Positions 42,927 to 51,550 of a DNA stretch of 64,000 nt are shown one piece after another. Made by a program: the position numbers and the translations under genes. How positions within the stretch are numbered: position 1 is the first letter of the stretch; the number at the start of each line of letters is the position of its first letter. Below the pieces are notes generated by a model. That model was given only the letters and a program-made list of their open reading frames with translations, made no database searches and was not told the DNA's origin. The stretch is from Rhodococcus sp. Z13 (lineage in GTDB: Bacteria; Actinomycetota; Actinomycetes; Mycobacteriales; Mycobacteriaceae), in assembly GCF_025837095.1 (NCBI RefSeq), contig NZ_CP107551.1, positions 4,458,668 to 4,522,667 of the forward strand, written 5' to 3'.

Positions 42927-44207
42927 GTGCGGAACTCTGGGCGACCGGCATGGCGATCGACAGGGGCGGCCCTGCGGCGGTCGCCGGGGCTCGTGCGCCT
43001 GACGACGGTGCGGTTCGCCGGTCAGTTCGGCGACGGCCTGTTCCAGGCGGCGCTCGGCGGCGCCATCCTGTTCAACCCCGAACGGCACACCGATCCGCTC
43101 GCGATCGCCGCGGGATTCGCGGTGCTGCTGCTGCCCTACTCGGTGATCGGCCCGTTCGCCGGGGCGCTGCTCGACCGCTGGGACCGCCGGCTGGTGCTGC
43201 TGTGGGCCAACCTGCTGCGCGGCACGTTCATCGCCGCCACCTCGGCGGTGCTGCTCACCGGCGGGCCGCAGACCCCGCTCATGCTGCTCGCTCTCGCCGC
43301 CGTCGGCGTCAGCAGATTCGTGCTCGCCGGGGTGTCGGCGTCACTGCCGCACGTGGTGTCGCAGTCGTGGCTCGTGCCGGTGAATTCCGTTCTGGCCACG
43401 GCGGGTTCGGGGGTCTCTGCTGCCGGGGCGGCGGTGGCGGTCGCGACCATCGGCTTCGTCGGAGCGGGCGACACCGGGTCGGGGGTGGCGGTCCTGCTCG
43501 GAGTGAGCGGATCGATCGTCGGTGCCGTCGCCGCCGCGGGATTCGCGCAGCGCGCCCTCGGTCCCGACGGGGCACGTCCCCGCGCCGTGGTCCGCACCGT
43601 CCTGGCGGGTCTGCGCACCGGCCTCGGGGCCGTCCTGGAAGCCCCCGGCGTCACCGTCGCCATGATCGGAATCGGCACGCACCGCATCGTGTTCGGGATC
43701 GACACCCTCGTCATGCTGCTCGTCCTGCGCACCAACGAGGACGACTCCGCGGTGATCGCGGGGTTCGCCGGTTTCGGTGTGGCGGTGGCGTGCACCGCCG
43801 CCGGGATGCTCCTCGCGGCCGTCCTCGCCCCGATCCTCATCCCGCGGCTGGGCCGGCCGGGCACCGTCACGGTAGGGGTGGCCACCGCGGCCGTCGTGCA
43901 ACTGACCCTCGTCACGACGCTCTCGTCCGTCACCCTGCTCGTCGCGGCGTTCCTGCTCGGCCTGGCCGGGCAGACCATCAAGCTCACCGGCGACGCGGCG
44001 ATGCAGATCGACATCGACGACGCGCGGCGCGGTCAGGTCTTCGCATTGCAGGACACCGTCTTCAACATCGCCTTCCTCACCGCGATCGCGGCGGCGGCGT
44101 TCGTCATCGCCCCCGACGGCCGGTCACCGCTCCTCGTCGTCGCCGGTGGGGTGATCTACCTGCTCGGTCTCACCGCCGTGCTCGTCGTGCGCCGTACGCG
44201 GCTGTGA
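42927..44207 (+). CDS. MFS transporter (Rv0037c-like)
   Basis: 426 residues with about twelve hydrophobic segments, opening LVRLTTVRFAGQFGDGLFQA and LLPYSVIGPFAGALLDRWDR (MFS motif A region GALLDRWDRR). GTG 42927 is preferred because an in-frame GTG at 42915 lies inside a likely -10, TAGTGT (42913-42918), which is 8 nt upstream. Position near yqgE and leuS matches Rv0037c. The 3' 84 bp overlap the end of the convergent modC gene. Substrate unknown. Confidence 0.82.
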   Translation: MRNSGRPAWRSTGAALRRSPGLVRLTTVRFAGQFGDGLFQAALGGAILFNPERHTDPLAIAAGFAVLLLPYSVIGPFAGALLDRWDRRLVLLWANLLRGTFIAATSAVLLTGGPQTPLMLLALAAVGVSRFVLAGVSASLPHVVSQSWLVPVNSVLATAGSGVSAAGAAVAVATIGFVGAGDTGSGVAVLLGVSGSIVGAVAAAGFAQRALGPDGARPRAVVRTVLAGLRTGLGAVLEAPGVTVAMIGIGTHRIVFGIDTLVMLLVLRTNEDDSAVIAGFAGFGVAVACTAAGMLLAAVLAPILIPRLGRPGTVTVGVATAAVVQLTLVTTLSSVTLLVAAFLLGLAGQTIKLTGDAAMQIDIDDARRGQVFALQDTVFNIAFLTAIAAAAFVIAPDGRSPLLVVAGGVIYLLGLTAVLVVRRTRL

Positions 44208-45263
44208 TCGGACTGCCGTGGAGTGGATGCCGACCTCGGTGGCCTTGACGACGAACCACACCGTGCTGCCCGGGTGGACGTCCAGTTCCGCCAGCGCGGC
44301 GGTGGTGATCTCGGCGGCGATGCCGGTGGTGGAACGGACGAGCACCGTCGCTCCCCGGGCCTCGAGTTCCGCGACCGTCACCCGCAGCGCGTTGCGGGGA
44401 CTGCCGTGCGGCAGCTCCGGATAGACGGCGACGGCGGACGGGGTGAACACAGCGACGGCGGGCAGGCCCGGCGCGCAGTCGGGATCGAGACGACCGTGAA
44501 CGAGACCGTCGGCGGTGTCCAGAGCGTCCTCGCGGAGGATGCCGGTGACGAGATTCGTCCCCGCGATCCGGGCACCGAAGGCGCTGCGCGGCCGTGTGAG
44601 CACCTGCCGGGCCGGACCGTCCTCGACGATGCGGCCGTTCTCGAGCACGACCGCCCGGTCGGCGAGGGCGAGGACGTCGAGCGGATCGTGGGTGACGAGC
44701 AGGGCTGTGCGGCCGGCCTCGCGCAGCACCCGCCGCAGCAGCGCCCGCAGCACCGGGGTGGCGGTGACGTCGAGAGCCGACATCGGTTCGTCGAGCAGCA
44801 GCAGGTGCGGGTCCGCGGCGAGCGCGCGGGCGAGCGCGACCCGCTGCGCCTGGCCACCCGACAGTTCGTGGGGGCGACGGTCTGCGAGGTCCGTCGCGTC
44901 GACCTCCCGCAGCCAGTGGGCGGCCCGAGCGCGGGCCTCCCGGCGGCCGAGTCCGGCGCTGCGCGGCGCGAACTCGACGTTCCCGGCGACCGTCAGGTGC
45001 GGGAACAGCAGTGCCTGCTGGGCGAGCAGCACCACCGACCGGTCGTGGGGCGGCACGGCGAGGCCGGTCGCGGTGTCGGTGAGGACGCGACCGTCGAGTT
45101 CCACGCACCCCTCGTCGGGGCGCAGCAGGCCGGACACCACACCCAGCAGGGTCGACTTGCCGGCACCGTTGGGGCCGAGCACCGCGACGATACTGCCCTC
45201 CGCCACCTCGAGGTCGACGTCCACATCGCGGGCGGCGACACGGGCCCGCACGCTCAGGCTCAC
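44124..45263 (-). CDS. modC: Molybdate ABC transporter ATPase ModC
   Basis: 379 residues. Walker [12 protein letters not shown]-loop [14 protein letters not shown], signature [16 protein letters not shown], Walker [14 protein letters not shown]-loop [17 protein letters not shown], and a C-terminal molybdate-type TOBE domain ([40 protein letters not shown]). A charged tail of ~35 residues ([20 protein letters not shown]) runs into the convergent MFS gene, sharing 84 bp. Its start overlaps the modB stop by 4 nt. Confidence 0.88.
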   Translation of the reverse strand: MSLSVRARVAARDVDVDLEVAEGSIVAVLGPNGAGKSTLLGVVSGLLRPDEGCVELDGRVLTDTATGLAVPPHDRSVVLLAQQALLFPHLTVAGNVEFAPRSAGLGRREARARAAHWLREVDATDLADRRPHELSGGQAQRVALARALAADPHLLLLDEPMSALDVTATPVLRALLRRVLREAGRTALLVTHDPLDVLALADRAVVLENGRIVEDGPARQVLTRPRSAFGARIAGTNLVTGILREDALDTADGLVHGRLDPDCAPGLPAVAVFTPSAVAVYPELPHGSPRNALRVTVAELEARGATVLVRSTTGIAAEITTAALAELDVHPGSTVWFVVKATEVGIHSTAVRSQPRTAHDEHGGETEQVDHPTGDDEER

Positions 45264-46069
45264 CGCACCGGATCCTTCCGGCGCGAGTGGACCGTCGCGA
45301 CGATCACCACCGCCACCGCGATCAGCACCAGCGACAACGCGACCGCAGCGTCCGGATCGGTCTCGCGCTGCAGGTAGATCTCGAGCGGCAGGGTCCGTGT
45401 CACGCCCTGGAGACTGCCCGCGAAGGTGAGTGTCGCGCCGAATTCACCCAGGGCACGGGCGAATGCGAGCACCGCACCCGAGACGAGACCGGGCAGCACG
45501 AGAGGCAGCGTGATGCGGCGGAAGACGGTGGTGGGCCGTGCTCCGAGGGTCGCGGCGATGTCCTCGTAGCGGGACCCGGCGGTGCGCAGGGCCCCTTCGA
45601 GACTCGTCACGAGGAACGGCAGCGCCACGAACGTCTGGGCGAGGACCACCGCGGTGGTGGTGAACGCGATCTGGATCCCGAGGGCGTCGAGATACTGCCC
45701 GAGCAGCCCCCGCCGGCCGAAGGTGTACAGCAGGGCGATGCCACCGACCACCGGAGGCAGGACCAGCGGCAGCAGCACGAACCCGCGGATCACCGACAGC
45801 CCGGGGAAGTTGCTGCGCGCCAGCATCACGGCCAGCGGAACACCGAACAGCACACACAGCGCCGTGCTCGCCGCGGAGGTGCGCAGGCTCAGCAGGAGAG
45901 CGTCGACGGAGGCGGGGGAGGTCACGAGGGCGGGAAAGTGCGCCCAGTCGACGGTGAGCACCATCGCGAGCAGGGGTACGACGACGAACAGCAGTGCCAC
46001 CGCGGCGGGAACGAGGATCCACCGCGGCAGCCCGGTCGCCCGCAGTCCAGTCGCCGACGGCCCGCTCAC
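45260..46069 (-). CDS. modB: Molybdate ABC transporter permease ModB
   Basis: 269 residues from GTG 46069, whose GTGA overlaps the modA stop. About five or six membrane helices ([20 protein letters not shown] at the start, [20 protein letters not shown] at the end); the EAA loop [20 protein letters not shown] and [20 protein letters not shown] are characteristic of ModB. It forms the channel with ModC as the motor. An upstream in-frame extension reaching 46408 lies within modA and is not used. Confidence 0.9.
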   Translation of the reverse strand: MSGPSATGLRATGLPRWILVPAAVALLFVVVPLLAMVLTVDWAHFPALVTSPASVDALLLSLRTSAASTALCVLFGVPLAVMLARSNFPGLSVIRGFVLLPLVLPPVVGGIALLYTFGRRGLLGQYLDALGIQIAFTTTAVVLAQTFVALPFLVTSLEGALRTAGSRYEDIAATLGARPTTVFRRITLPLVLPGLVSGAVLAFARALGEFGATLTFAGSLQGVTRTLPLEIYLQRETDPDAAVALSLVLIAVAVVIVATVHSRRKDPVR

Positions 46070-46821
46070 GGTGCCCCGAAACCTGCCTCGTCGAGCACGG
46101 CACGTCCGTTCGCCCCGGTGACGAAACGCACGAAATCCCCGGCGCGACCGGAACTCTGCGAATTCTCCAGGGCGGCGACGAGATAGACGTTGACGATCTC
46201 CGCGGCCTGGGGGACGGCGACGGCCGTGACGGCGTCGCCGGCACCGACGGCATCGGTGACGTAGACGAGACCGGCGTCGGCCTGCCCCGAGGTGACCTTG
46301 CCGAGCACATCGGTCACGGCGGACTCCTCCGAGACGGGAACGATGTCCACCCCGGTGGCCTCCTCGAGGCGGGTGGTCGCCGCACCGCACGGCACCTGCG
46401 GAGCACACACGACCACCGAGATCCCCTCGGCGGTGAGATCGGCGAACATCCGGATGTTCTTCGGGTTCCCGGGTTCGGTGACGATCGTGAGGGTGTTGGT
46501 CGCGAAGGAGGCGGGTTCACCGGCGACGAGACCCGCCGCGACGGCGGCGTCCATCGTGCGGGTATCGGCGGTCGCGAGGACGTCGCCGGGTGCGCCCTGC
46601 TCGAGCTGGGCCACGAGGTCCGACGACCCCGTGAACGACAGTTCGACGGTCACACCGGGATTCGCGTCCTCGAATCGTTCGGCGAGCTCGGTGAACGGTG
46701 CCTTCAGCGAGGCGGCGGCGAAGACGGTCAGGGTGTCCGCGCCGTCGGCCCCCGACCCGCACGCGGCCAGCACCGGTACCGACGCCAGTACTGCGGCCGC
46801 TGCGACGGCACGAATCCTCAC
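46066..46821 (-). CDS. modA: Molybdate-binding lipoprotein ModA
   Basis: 251 residues from GTG 46821, overlapping the regulator stop (GTGA). Lipoprotein signal [20 protein letters not shown] (Cys ~21). ModA motifs: [74 protein letters not shown]. The Ser residues of AAAS and TGSS form the oxyanion pocket in known ModA. Delivers molybdate (or tungstate) to ModBC. Confidence 0.92.
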   Translation of the reverse strand: MRIRAVAAAAVLASVPVLAACGSGADGADTLTVFAAASLKAPFTELAERFEDANPGVTVELSFTGSSDLVAQLEQGAPGDVLATADTRTMDAAVAAGLVAGEPASFATNTLTIVTEPGNPKNIRMFADLTAEGISVVVCAPQVPCGAATTRLEEATGVDIVPVSEESAVTDVLGKVTSGQADAGLVYVTDAVGAGDAVTAVAVPQAAEIVNVYLVAALENSQSSGRAGDFVRFVTGANGRAVLDEAGFGAP

Positions 46822-47222
46822 TCGGACCCTCCCGGGGTTTCGACGATGACGTTGGTGGCCTTGACGACGGCGACCCCGATACTGCCCGGTTCCAGACCGA
46901 GTTCCTGCACGGCCTCGGTGCTCATGAGGGAGACGACCCGGTGCGGACCGCACTGCATCTCGACCTGCGACATCACGGCATCGGAGACCACCCGGGTGAC
47001 CAGACCGACGAAGCGATTGCGGGCCGAGCTTCCCACCCCGAGCGGGTCGGGGGCCGATTCGGCCTGCGCGCGGGCGAATTCGGCGAGCTCACGGCCGTCG
47101 ACGACCTTGCGCCCGGCGGCGTCCTTACCGGCGTGCAGCAGACCCTGGTCGATCCAGCGACGCACCGTGTCGTCGCTGACACCCAGCAGTTCCGCGGCGT
47201 CGCGGATGCGGATCTCGCTCAC
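46818..47222 (-). CDS. HTH-TOBE molybdate-responsive regulator
   Basis: 134 residues from GTG 47222 (GGGGA upstream). N-terminal MerR/excisionase-type helix-turn-helix (IRIRDAAELLGVSDDTVRRW, IDQGLLHAGKDAAGRKVVDG) and a C-terminal TOBE/Mop domain (ARNRFVGLVTRVVSDAVMSQ, LGLEPGSIGVAVVKATNVIV) that should bind molybdate. This is a compact ModE equivalent. It leads the modABC operon with GTGA coupling, and a palindrome sits inside its own promoter, pointing to autoregulated, molybdate-dependent repression. Confidence 0.82.
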   Translation of the reverse strand: MSEIRIRDAAELLGVSDDTVRRWIDQGLLHAGKDAAGRKVVDGRELAEFARAQAESAPDPLGVGSSARNRFVGLVTRVVSDAVMSQVEMQCGPHRVVSLMSTEAVQELGLEPGSIGVAVVKATNVIVETPGGSE

Positions 47223-47252
47223 CTTTTTCCCCGCAGATATGGCATGGAGGCG

Positions 47253-47281
47253 AGGTTAGCTCCGCATCTGCGGATCCACAA
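47253..47281 (-). promoter_or_regulatory. mod operon promoter with operator between -35 and -10
   Basis: On the minus strand: TTGTGG (47276-47281), a 17-nt spacer, TAACCT (47253-47258). The spacer contains TCCGCATCTGCGGA (47261-47274), a perfect 6-2-6 palindrome. CCGCAGAT at 47231-47238 also pairs with ATCTGCGG at 47266-47273. The predicted transcript starts near 47246, ~24 nt before the GTG. A repressor on the palindrome would exclude RNA polymerase. Confidence 0.6.
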
Positions 47282-47283
47282 GG

Positions 47284-47318
47284 TTGTCCACAGCTGTCAG
47301 TGATCCACAGTTGTCAGT
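47284..47318. repeat. DnaA-box-like direct repeats beside the mod promoter
   Basis: TTGTCCACA (47284-47292) equals the actinobacterial DnaA-box consensus. A related TGATCCACA follows at 47301-47309. Both belong to a 15-bp direct repeat TCCACAG(C/T)TGTCAGT with a 17-nt period, the second copy running into the nitrate reductase stop codon. Two boxes alone do not make an origin. Confidence 0.5.
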
Positions 47319-50300
47319 AGACGTCGCGCACGTACCGCTTCTCGGCGGCGAGCTGCTCGACGTAGGCGTCCGCGGCGTCCCGGTCGAGGCGACCGTGGGC
47401 CTGCACCACCTCGCGCAGCGCCACGTCGACGTCCTTGGCCATGCGACCCGCGTCGCCGCACACGTAGAAGTGGGCGCCGTCCTGCAACCACTTCCACAGC
47501 TGCGCGCCGTGCTCGCGCATGCGGTCCTGCACGTAGATCTTCTGCCGCTGGTCGCGGGAGAACGCCAGCCCCAGCTCGGTGAGGAAACCGTCGGCGTGCA
47601 TGGACTCGATCTCGTCGCGGTAGAGATAGTCGGTCGATTCCCGCTGGTCGCCGAAGAACAACCAGTTGCGGCCCGTGTGCCCGGACTCGCGGCGGTCGTG
47701 GAGGAACGCGCGGAACGGGGCGATGCCGGTACCCGGACCGACCATGATCATGTCGGTCTCGGGGGCGGGCGGGCGGAAGTGTTCGTTGCGCTGCACGAAG
47801 ATCGGGATGTCCACGCCCTTGCTGTGGTCGGCCAGGAAACTCGAGCACACGCCCGCGCGGGAGCGGCCCTCGAACTCGTAGCGCACCACCGACACCGTCA
47901 GCTGCACCTCGCGGGAATCGGTCTTCGGACTCGACGAGATCGAGTACAGGCGCGGACGCAGCCGGGTGAGCAGACCCTTCCAGTCCTCCCAGGGAGCCTT
48001 GAAGGGGTACTCGGAGATGACGTCCATCGCCTGCCGGCCCCACAGCCAGCGCTGCAGTTCCATCTTGTTGCCCGGTCGCAGCAGCTTCGCGAGTTCGTCG
48101 CTGCCGCTTTGCTTCTGGACGAAGCGCAGCAGTTCCGGCGTCACGCGGGTGATGTCGAGATGCCGGGTCGCGGCCTCGCGCAGCGGCACGGTGGGGAAGT
48201 CGCCGAGTTCGACGGCCGTCTCGGGGTCGAGCGCGGTGACCTGCAGCCACTCGTCGACGGCCTCCGGACCGTTGGTGGGCATGACGCCGAGAGCATCGCC
48301 GGCCTCGTACTCGAAGGCCGGGTCGAAGATCTCGAAACCGAACTGCCGCACGTCCTTCGCCGATCCCGGTCCGCTCAGTGCGGTGTTGCGGGTGATCCGG
48401 GTGACGAGCGGCGAGTTGCGGGTGTAGGTGGGGGAGGGGAGGGCCGCCGCCGGCGCAGCGGTGGTCGCCGAGCCGCCCAGGAGGGGCACGAGGGTGCCGA
48501 GCCACTCGTGCGCGACGGCGTCCTCCCCGGGTTCGCAGTCCACCCGCGCCGTGAGGCGGGTGGCACCGAGTTCGGCGAGACGCTCGTCGACCCGGCGCCC
48601 GAAGCCGCAGAAGTCGTCGTAACTCGAATCACCGAAAGCCAATACCGCATAGCGTGTTCCGGGAATCGACGGCGCACCGTCGGCAGCGAGTGCCCGCCAG
48701 AACGCACCGCCGTTGTCCGGCGGGTCACCGTCACCGAAGGTGCTCGTGACGACCACCAGTTCCTCGATCTCCGCGAGCGCGGCGACGTCGAGGTCGTTCA
48801 GGCCGATCAGCCGGACGGCACGACCGGAGTCACGGAGCCGCTGCACACACACCGCGGCGAAGGATTCGGCGTTGCCGGTCTGCGATGCCCAGGCCACCAC
48901 GACGGCCGACCCGTCGCTTGTCTCCTCGGTCGTGATCGATTCTGCCGGAACCGGTTCGGGAACCACCGTGGTGTGCGCGTACATGCCCGCGAGCAGACCG
49001 TCGACCCAGGCCCGCTTCTCGGCGGGAAACGGAGCGGTGGACGGAAGAACCGGTGCCGCAACCACATCGGCGGCACGCAGACCGGCGAGCAGACCCGCCA
49101 GGTAACCGCGTTCGGTGTCGTCGAAGGTCGGCGCCGGCACGCCCTCGAGACCCAGCGCCGACTCGAGCCGGGAGAAAACCGAATAACCCTCGACAGCAAC
49201 GGATCCGACGTCGACCTTCCGCAGCGACACGGCGCAGACCTTGAACTCCGGTTGCAGCGACGCCGCGTCGACGGCGTCGTTGGTCACCGCGTTGATCGTG
49301 AGATCGTCGCCGAACAGGTCGTTCCAGTGGAAGGGCGCGAAGCACAGGCCCGGCGCCACCCGGTCGGTCACGCGGGCGGGCAGCACCGCGCGACCGCGCC
49401 GGGAGGCGATCTCGACCCGATCGCCGTCGGAGATCGACAGGCGCTCCGCATCCGACGGATCGATCTCGACGAACGGACCGGGATCGAGCTTGTTGAGTTT
49501 GTCGACCTTGGCGGTCTTGGTGAGGGTGTGCCACTGGTGCTGCACGCGCCCTGTGTCGAGGACGAAGGGGTAGTCGTCGTCGGGCAGTTCCACGGCCGGC
49601 ACGTGCGGGCGGGGGAAGAAGCGGGCCCGGCCGTCGGGGGTCGCGAACGCCAGCCGTGGCCGGCCGCCGGCCCCACGCACCACCGGGGTGCGGCTCGTCC
49701 CGTCGTTGACGTACCGGATCGGGTGCCGGCTCGCGGTGGACTGCGGCGGGCACGGCCACTGCACCGGCCCCTCCCGCAGCCGCTCGTAGGACACGCCCCG
49801 CAGGTCGTAACCGGTCTGCGGGTTCCAGAAACCGGTGATCTCGGCGAAGATCTCCTCGGCGCTCGAGTGGTCGAAGGCCTCCGCGAAGCCCATCTCCTGT
49901 GCGACCCGCGCGATGATCTGCCAGTCGGGCAGTGCCTCACCGACCGGTTCGACGGCCTGCTGCAGCAGGTTGAGGGTGCGGTCGGAGCCGACCGTCACGT
50001 ACTCGGATTCGGCCCACAGCGCGGCCGGCAGCAGGATGTCGGCGTACGCGGCGGTCTCGGTCTCGAGGAAGACGTCCTGCACGATCACCAGTTCGGCCTT
50101 CTCGAGTGCCTCGAGAACGGTGCGGCGGTTCGCCACCGACGCCACCGGATTGGTGCAGATGATCCAGCACGCCTTGATCTCGCCCGCCGCCATCCGGGCG
50201 AACATGTCGACGGTGCCGCCACCACCCTCGGCGCGGAGGGTGCCGCGGGGCAGCGACCAGCGGTCCTCCACGAACGTGCGGTCGTCCTCGGACAGCACGC

Positions 50301-51384
50301 TGCGCTGCCCGGGCAGGCCGGGACCCATGTAGCCCATCTCGCGGCCGCCCATCGCGTTGGGCTGCCCGGTGAGGGAGAACGGGCCGCTGCCGGGACGGCA
50401 GATCGCGCCCGTCGCCAGGTGCAGATTGCACAGCGCATTGGTGTTCCAGGTGCCGTGCGTGCTCTGGTTCAGGCCCATCGTCCAGCAGCTCATCCAGTTA
50501 CCGGCCTCACCGATCCACCGGGCGGCGGTGCGGATGTCCTCCTCCGGGATGCCGGTGATCTCGGCGACCACCTGCGGGGGATAGTCGGCGAGGAACTCCT
50601 CCATCGCCTCCCAGCCGTCGGTGAACTCCTCGACGAACGCGCGATCGACGTGCCCGTTCTCGACGATCAGGTGCAGCAGACCGTTGAGCAGCGCGAGGTC
50701 GGTGCCCGGCGCGATGCGCATGAACAGGTCGGCCTTGTCGGCGGTCGCGGTGCGGCGCGGGTCGACGACGATCAGCTTCGCGCCGGCCTTGACGCGGTCC
50801 ATCATCCGCAGGAACAGGATGGGATGGCAGTCGGCCATGTTCGAACCCGTCACGAAGAACAGGTCGGTCTCGTCGAAGTCCTCGTAGGAGCCGGGCGGGC
50901 CGTCGGAACCGAGCGACTGCTTGTAGCCGGTCGCGGCACCGGCCATGCACAGTCTCGAGTTGGACTCCATGTGCGAGGTGCGCAGGAACCCCTTGGCGAG
51001 TTTCGTCGCGAGGTACTGGGCCTCGAGCGACATCTGTCCCGACACGTAGAGGGCGACCGCGTCCGGACCGTGCTCGGCGACGATCTCCTTCAGCCGCCGG
51101 GCGGTCTCGGCGATGGCGGCGTCGACCGGCGTGGGCACCGGCGTGCCGCCGCGCTCGCGACGGACGTGGGCGGTCTCGAGCCGGCCGCCTGCGACGAGCA
51201 TCTCGGCGCTGGTCGCGCCCTTCGTGCACAGCCGGCCGCGGTTGGTGGGGTGGTCCTTGTCGCCGTACGCCTTGACCACCCGTCGCCGCCCGGTCGCCGG
51301 ATCGACCGCGACGTCGAGGAGCATGCCGCATCCCACCCCGCAGTAGGAGCAGGTGGATTTCACCGTGGTGATCTCGTCCTGCAT
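47314..51384 (-). CDS. Fused assimilatory nitrate reductase and diflavin (CysJ-type) reductase
   Basis: 1356 residues, cytoplasmic. In order: [4Fe-4S] motif CSYCGVGCG...CTKG (~11-55); molybdopterin oxidoreductase domain (GSNMADCHPILFLRMMDRVK, MSCWTMGLNQSTHGTWNTNA); molybdopterin dinucleotide-binding domain (~590-700, TGRVQHQWHTLTKTAKVDKL); flavodoxin domain (~826, VVVAWASQTGNAESFAAVC); FAD domain (~990-1165, RPRLYSISSSP); NADPH domain (~1216 on, MVGPGTGIAPFRAFLHDRRE, CGDAGRMAKDVD). Electrons would flow NADPH to FAD, FMN, [4Fe-4S], Mo, then nitrate to nitrite. Start ATG 51384 has GAGGAG 6 nt upstream. Adjacent modABC supplies molybdate. No nitrite reductase or nitrate transporter lies here. 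Confidence 0.92.
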   Translation of the reverse strand: MQDEITTVKSTCSYCGVGCGMLLDVAVDPATGRRRVVKAYGDKDHPTNRGRLCTKGATSAEMLVAGGRLETAHVRRERGGTPVPTPVDAAIAETARRLKEIVAEHGPDAVALYVSGQMSLEAQYLATKLAKGFLRTSHMESNSRLCMAGAATGYKQSLGSDGPPGSYEDFDETDLFFVTGSNMADCHPILFLRMMDRVKAGAKLIVVDPRRTATADKADLFMRIAPGTDLALLNGLLHLIVENGHVDRAFVEEFTDGWEAMEEFLADYPPQVVAEITGIPEEDIRTAARWIGEAGNWMSCWTMGLNQSTHGTWNTNALCNLHLATGAICRPGSGPFSLTGQPNAMGGREMGYMGPGLPGQRSVLSEDDRTFVEDRWSLPRGTLRAEGGGGTVDMFARMAAGEIKACWIICTNPVASVANRRTVLEALEKAELVIVQDVFLETETAAYADILLPAALWAESEYVTVGSDRTLNLLQQAVEPVGEALPDWQIIARVAQEMGFAEAFDHSSAEEIFAEITGFWNPQTGYDLRGVSYERLREGPVQWPCPPQSTASRHPIRYVNDGTSRTPVVRGAGGRPRLAFATPDGRARFFPRPHVPAVELPDDDYPFVLDTGRVQHQWHTLTKTAKVDKLNKLDPGPFVEIDPSDAERLSISDGDRVEIASRRGRAVLPARVTDRVAPGLCFAPFHWNDLFGDDLTINAVTNDAVDAASLQPEFKVCAVSLRKVDVGSVAVEGYSVFSRLESALGLEGVPAPTFDDTERGYLAGLLAGLRAADVVAAPVLPSTAPFPAEKRAWVDGLLAGMYAHTTVVPEPVPAESITTEETSDGSAVVVAWASQTGNAESFAAVCVQRLRDSGRAVRLIGLNDLDVAALAEIEELVVVTSTFGDGDPPDNGGAFWRALAADGAPSIPGTRYAVLAFGDSSYDDFCGFGRRVDERLAELGATRLTARVDCEPGEDAVAHEWLGTLVPLLGGSATTAAPAAALPSPTYTRNSPLVTRITRNTALSGPGSAKDVRQFGFEIFDPAFEYEAGDALGVMPTNGPEAVDEWLQVTALDPETAVELGDFPTVPLREAATRHLDITRVTPELLRFVQKQSGSDELAKLLRPGNKMELQRWLWGRQAMDVISEYPFKAPWEDWKGLLTRLRPRLYSISSSPKTDSREVQLTVSVVRYEFEGRSRAGVCSSFLADHSKGVDIPIFVQRNEHFRPPAPETDMIMVGPGTGIAPFRAFLHDRRESGHTGRNWLFFGDQRESTDYLYRDEIESMHADGFLTELGLAFSRDQRQKIYVQDRMREHGAQLWKWLQDGAHFYVCGDAGRMAKDVDVALREVVQAHGRLDRDAADAYVEQLAAEKRYVRDVY

Positions 51385-51460
51385 CCGCATCTCCTCGACA
51401 CCGTCTCGACTACGCCGGTGTCCATGCTGGAGAAGAGGTGTTGCGGCGGCGTCACCCGCG

Positions 51461-51509
51461 GTGAGCACGCGGTGACATCTGGCTCACGGCGCCGTCACGG
51501 CGATGTGAG
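51461..51509 (-). promoter_or_regulatory. Five pentamers on an 11-nt period upstream of nitrate reductase (GlnR-like operator)
   Basis: Plus-strand positions: GTGAG 51461, GTGAC 51472, CTCAC 51483, GTCAC 51494, GTGAG 51505, each exactly 11 nt apart and 77-125 nt upstream of the start codon. GTnAC units separated by six bases are the form described for actinobacterial GlnR sites, and nitrate assimilation genes are typical GlnR targets. PhoP or NnaR binding cannot be excluded. Confidence 0.55.
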
Positions 51510-51550
51510 GTCGATCTTGCAGGCTCGATCCACCCGCCTGCGGTGCAGGC

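Noticed and set aside
47284-47309. Possible replication origin
   Set aside because: Only two DnaA-box-like sites and no dnaA, dnaN or AT-rich unwinding element; the true origin should lie right of trxB.
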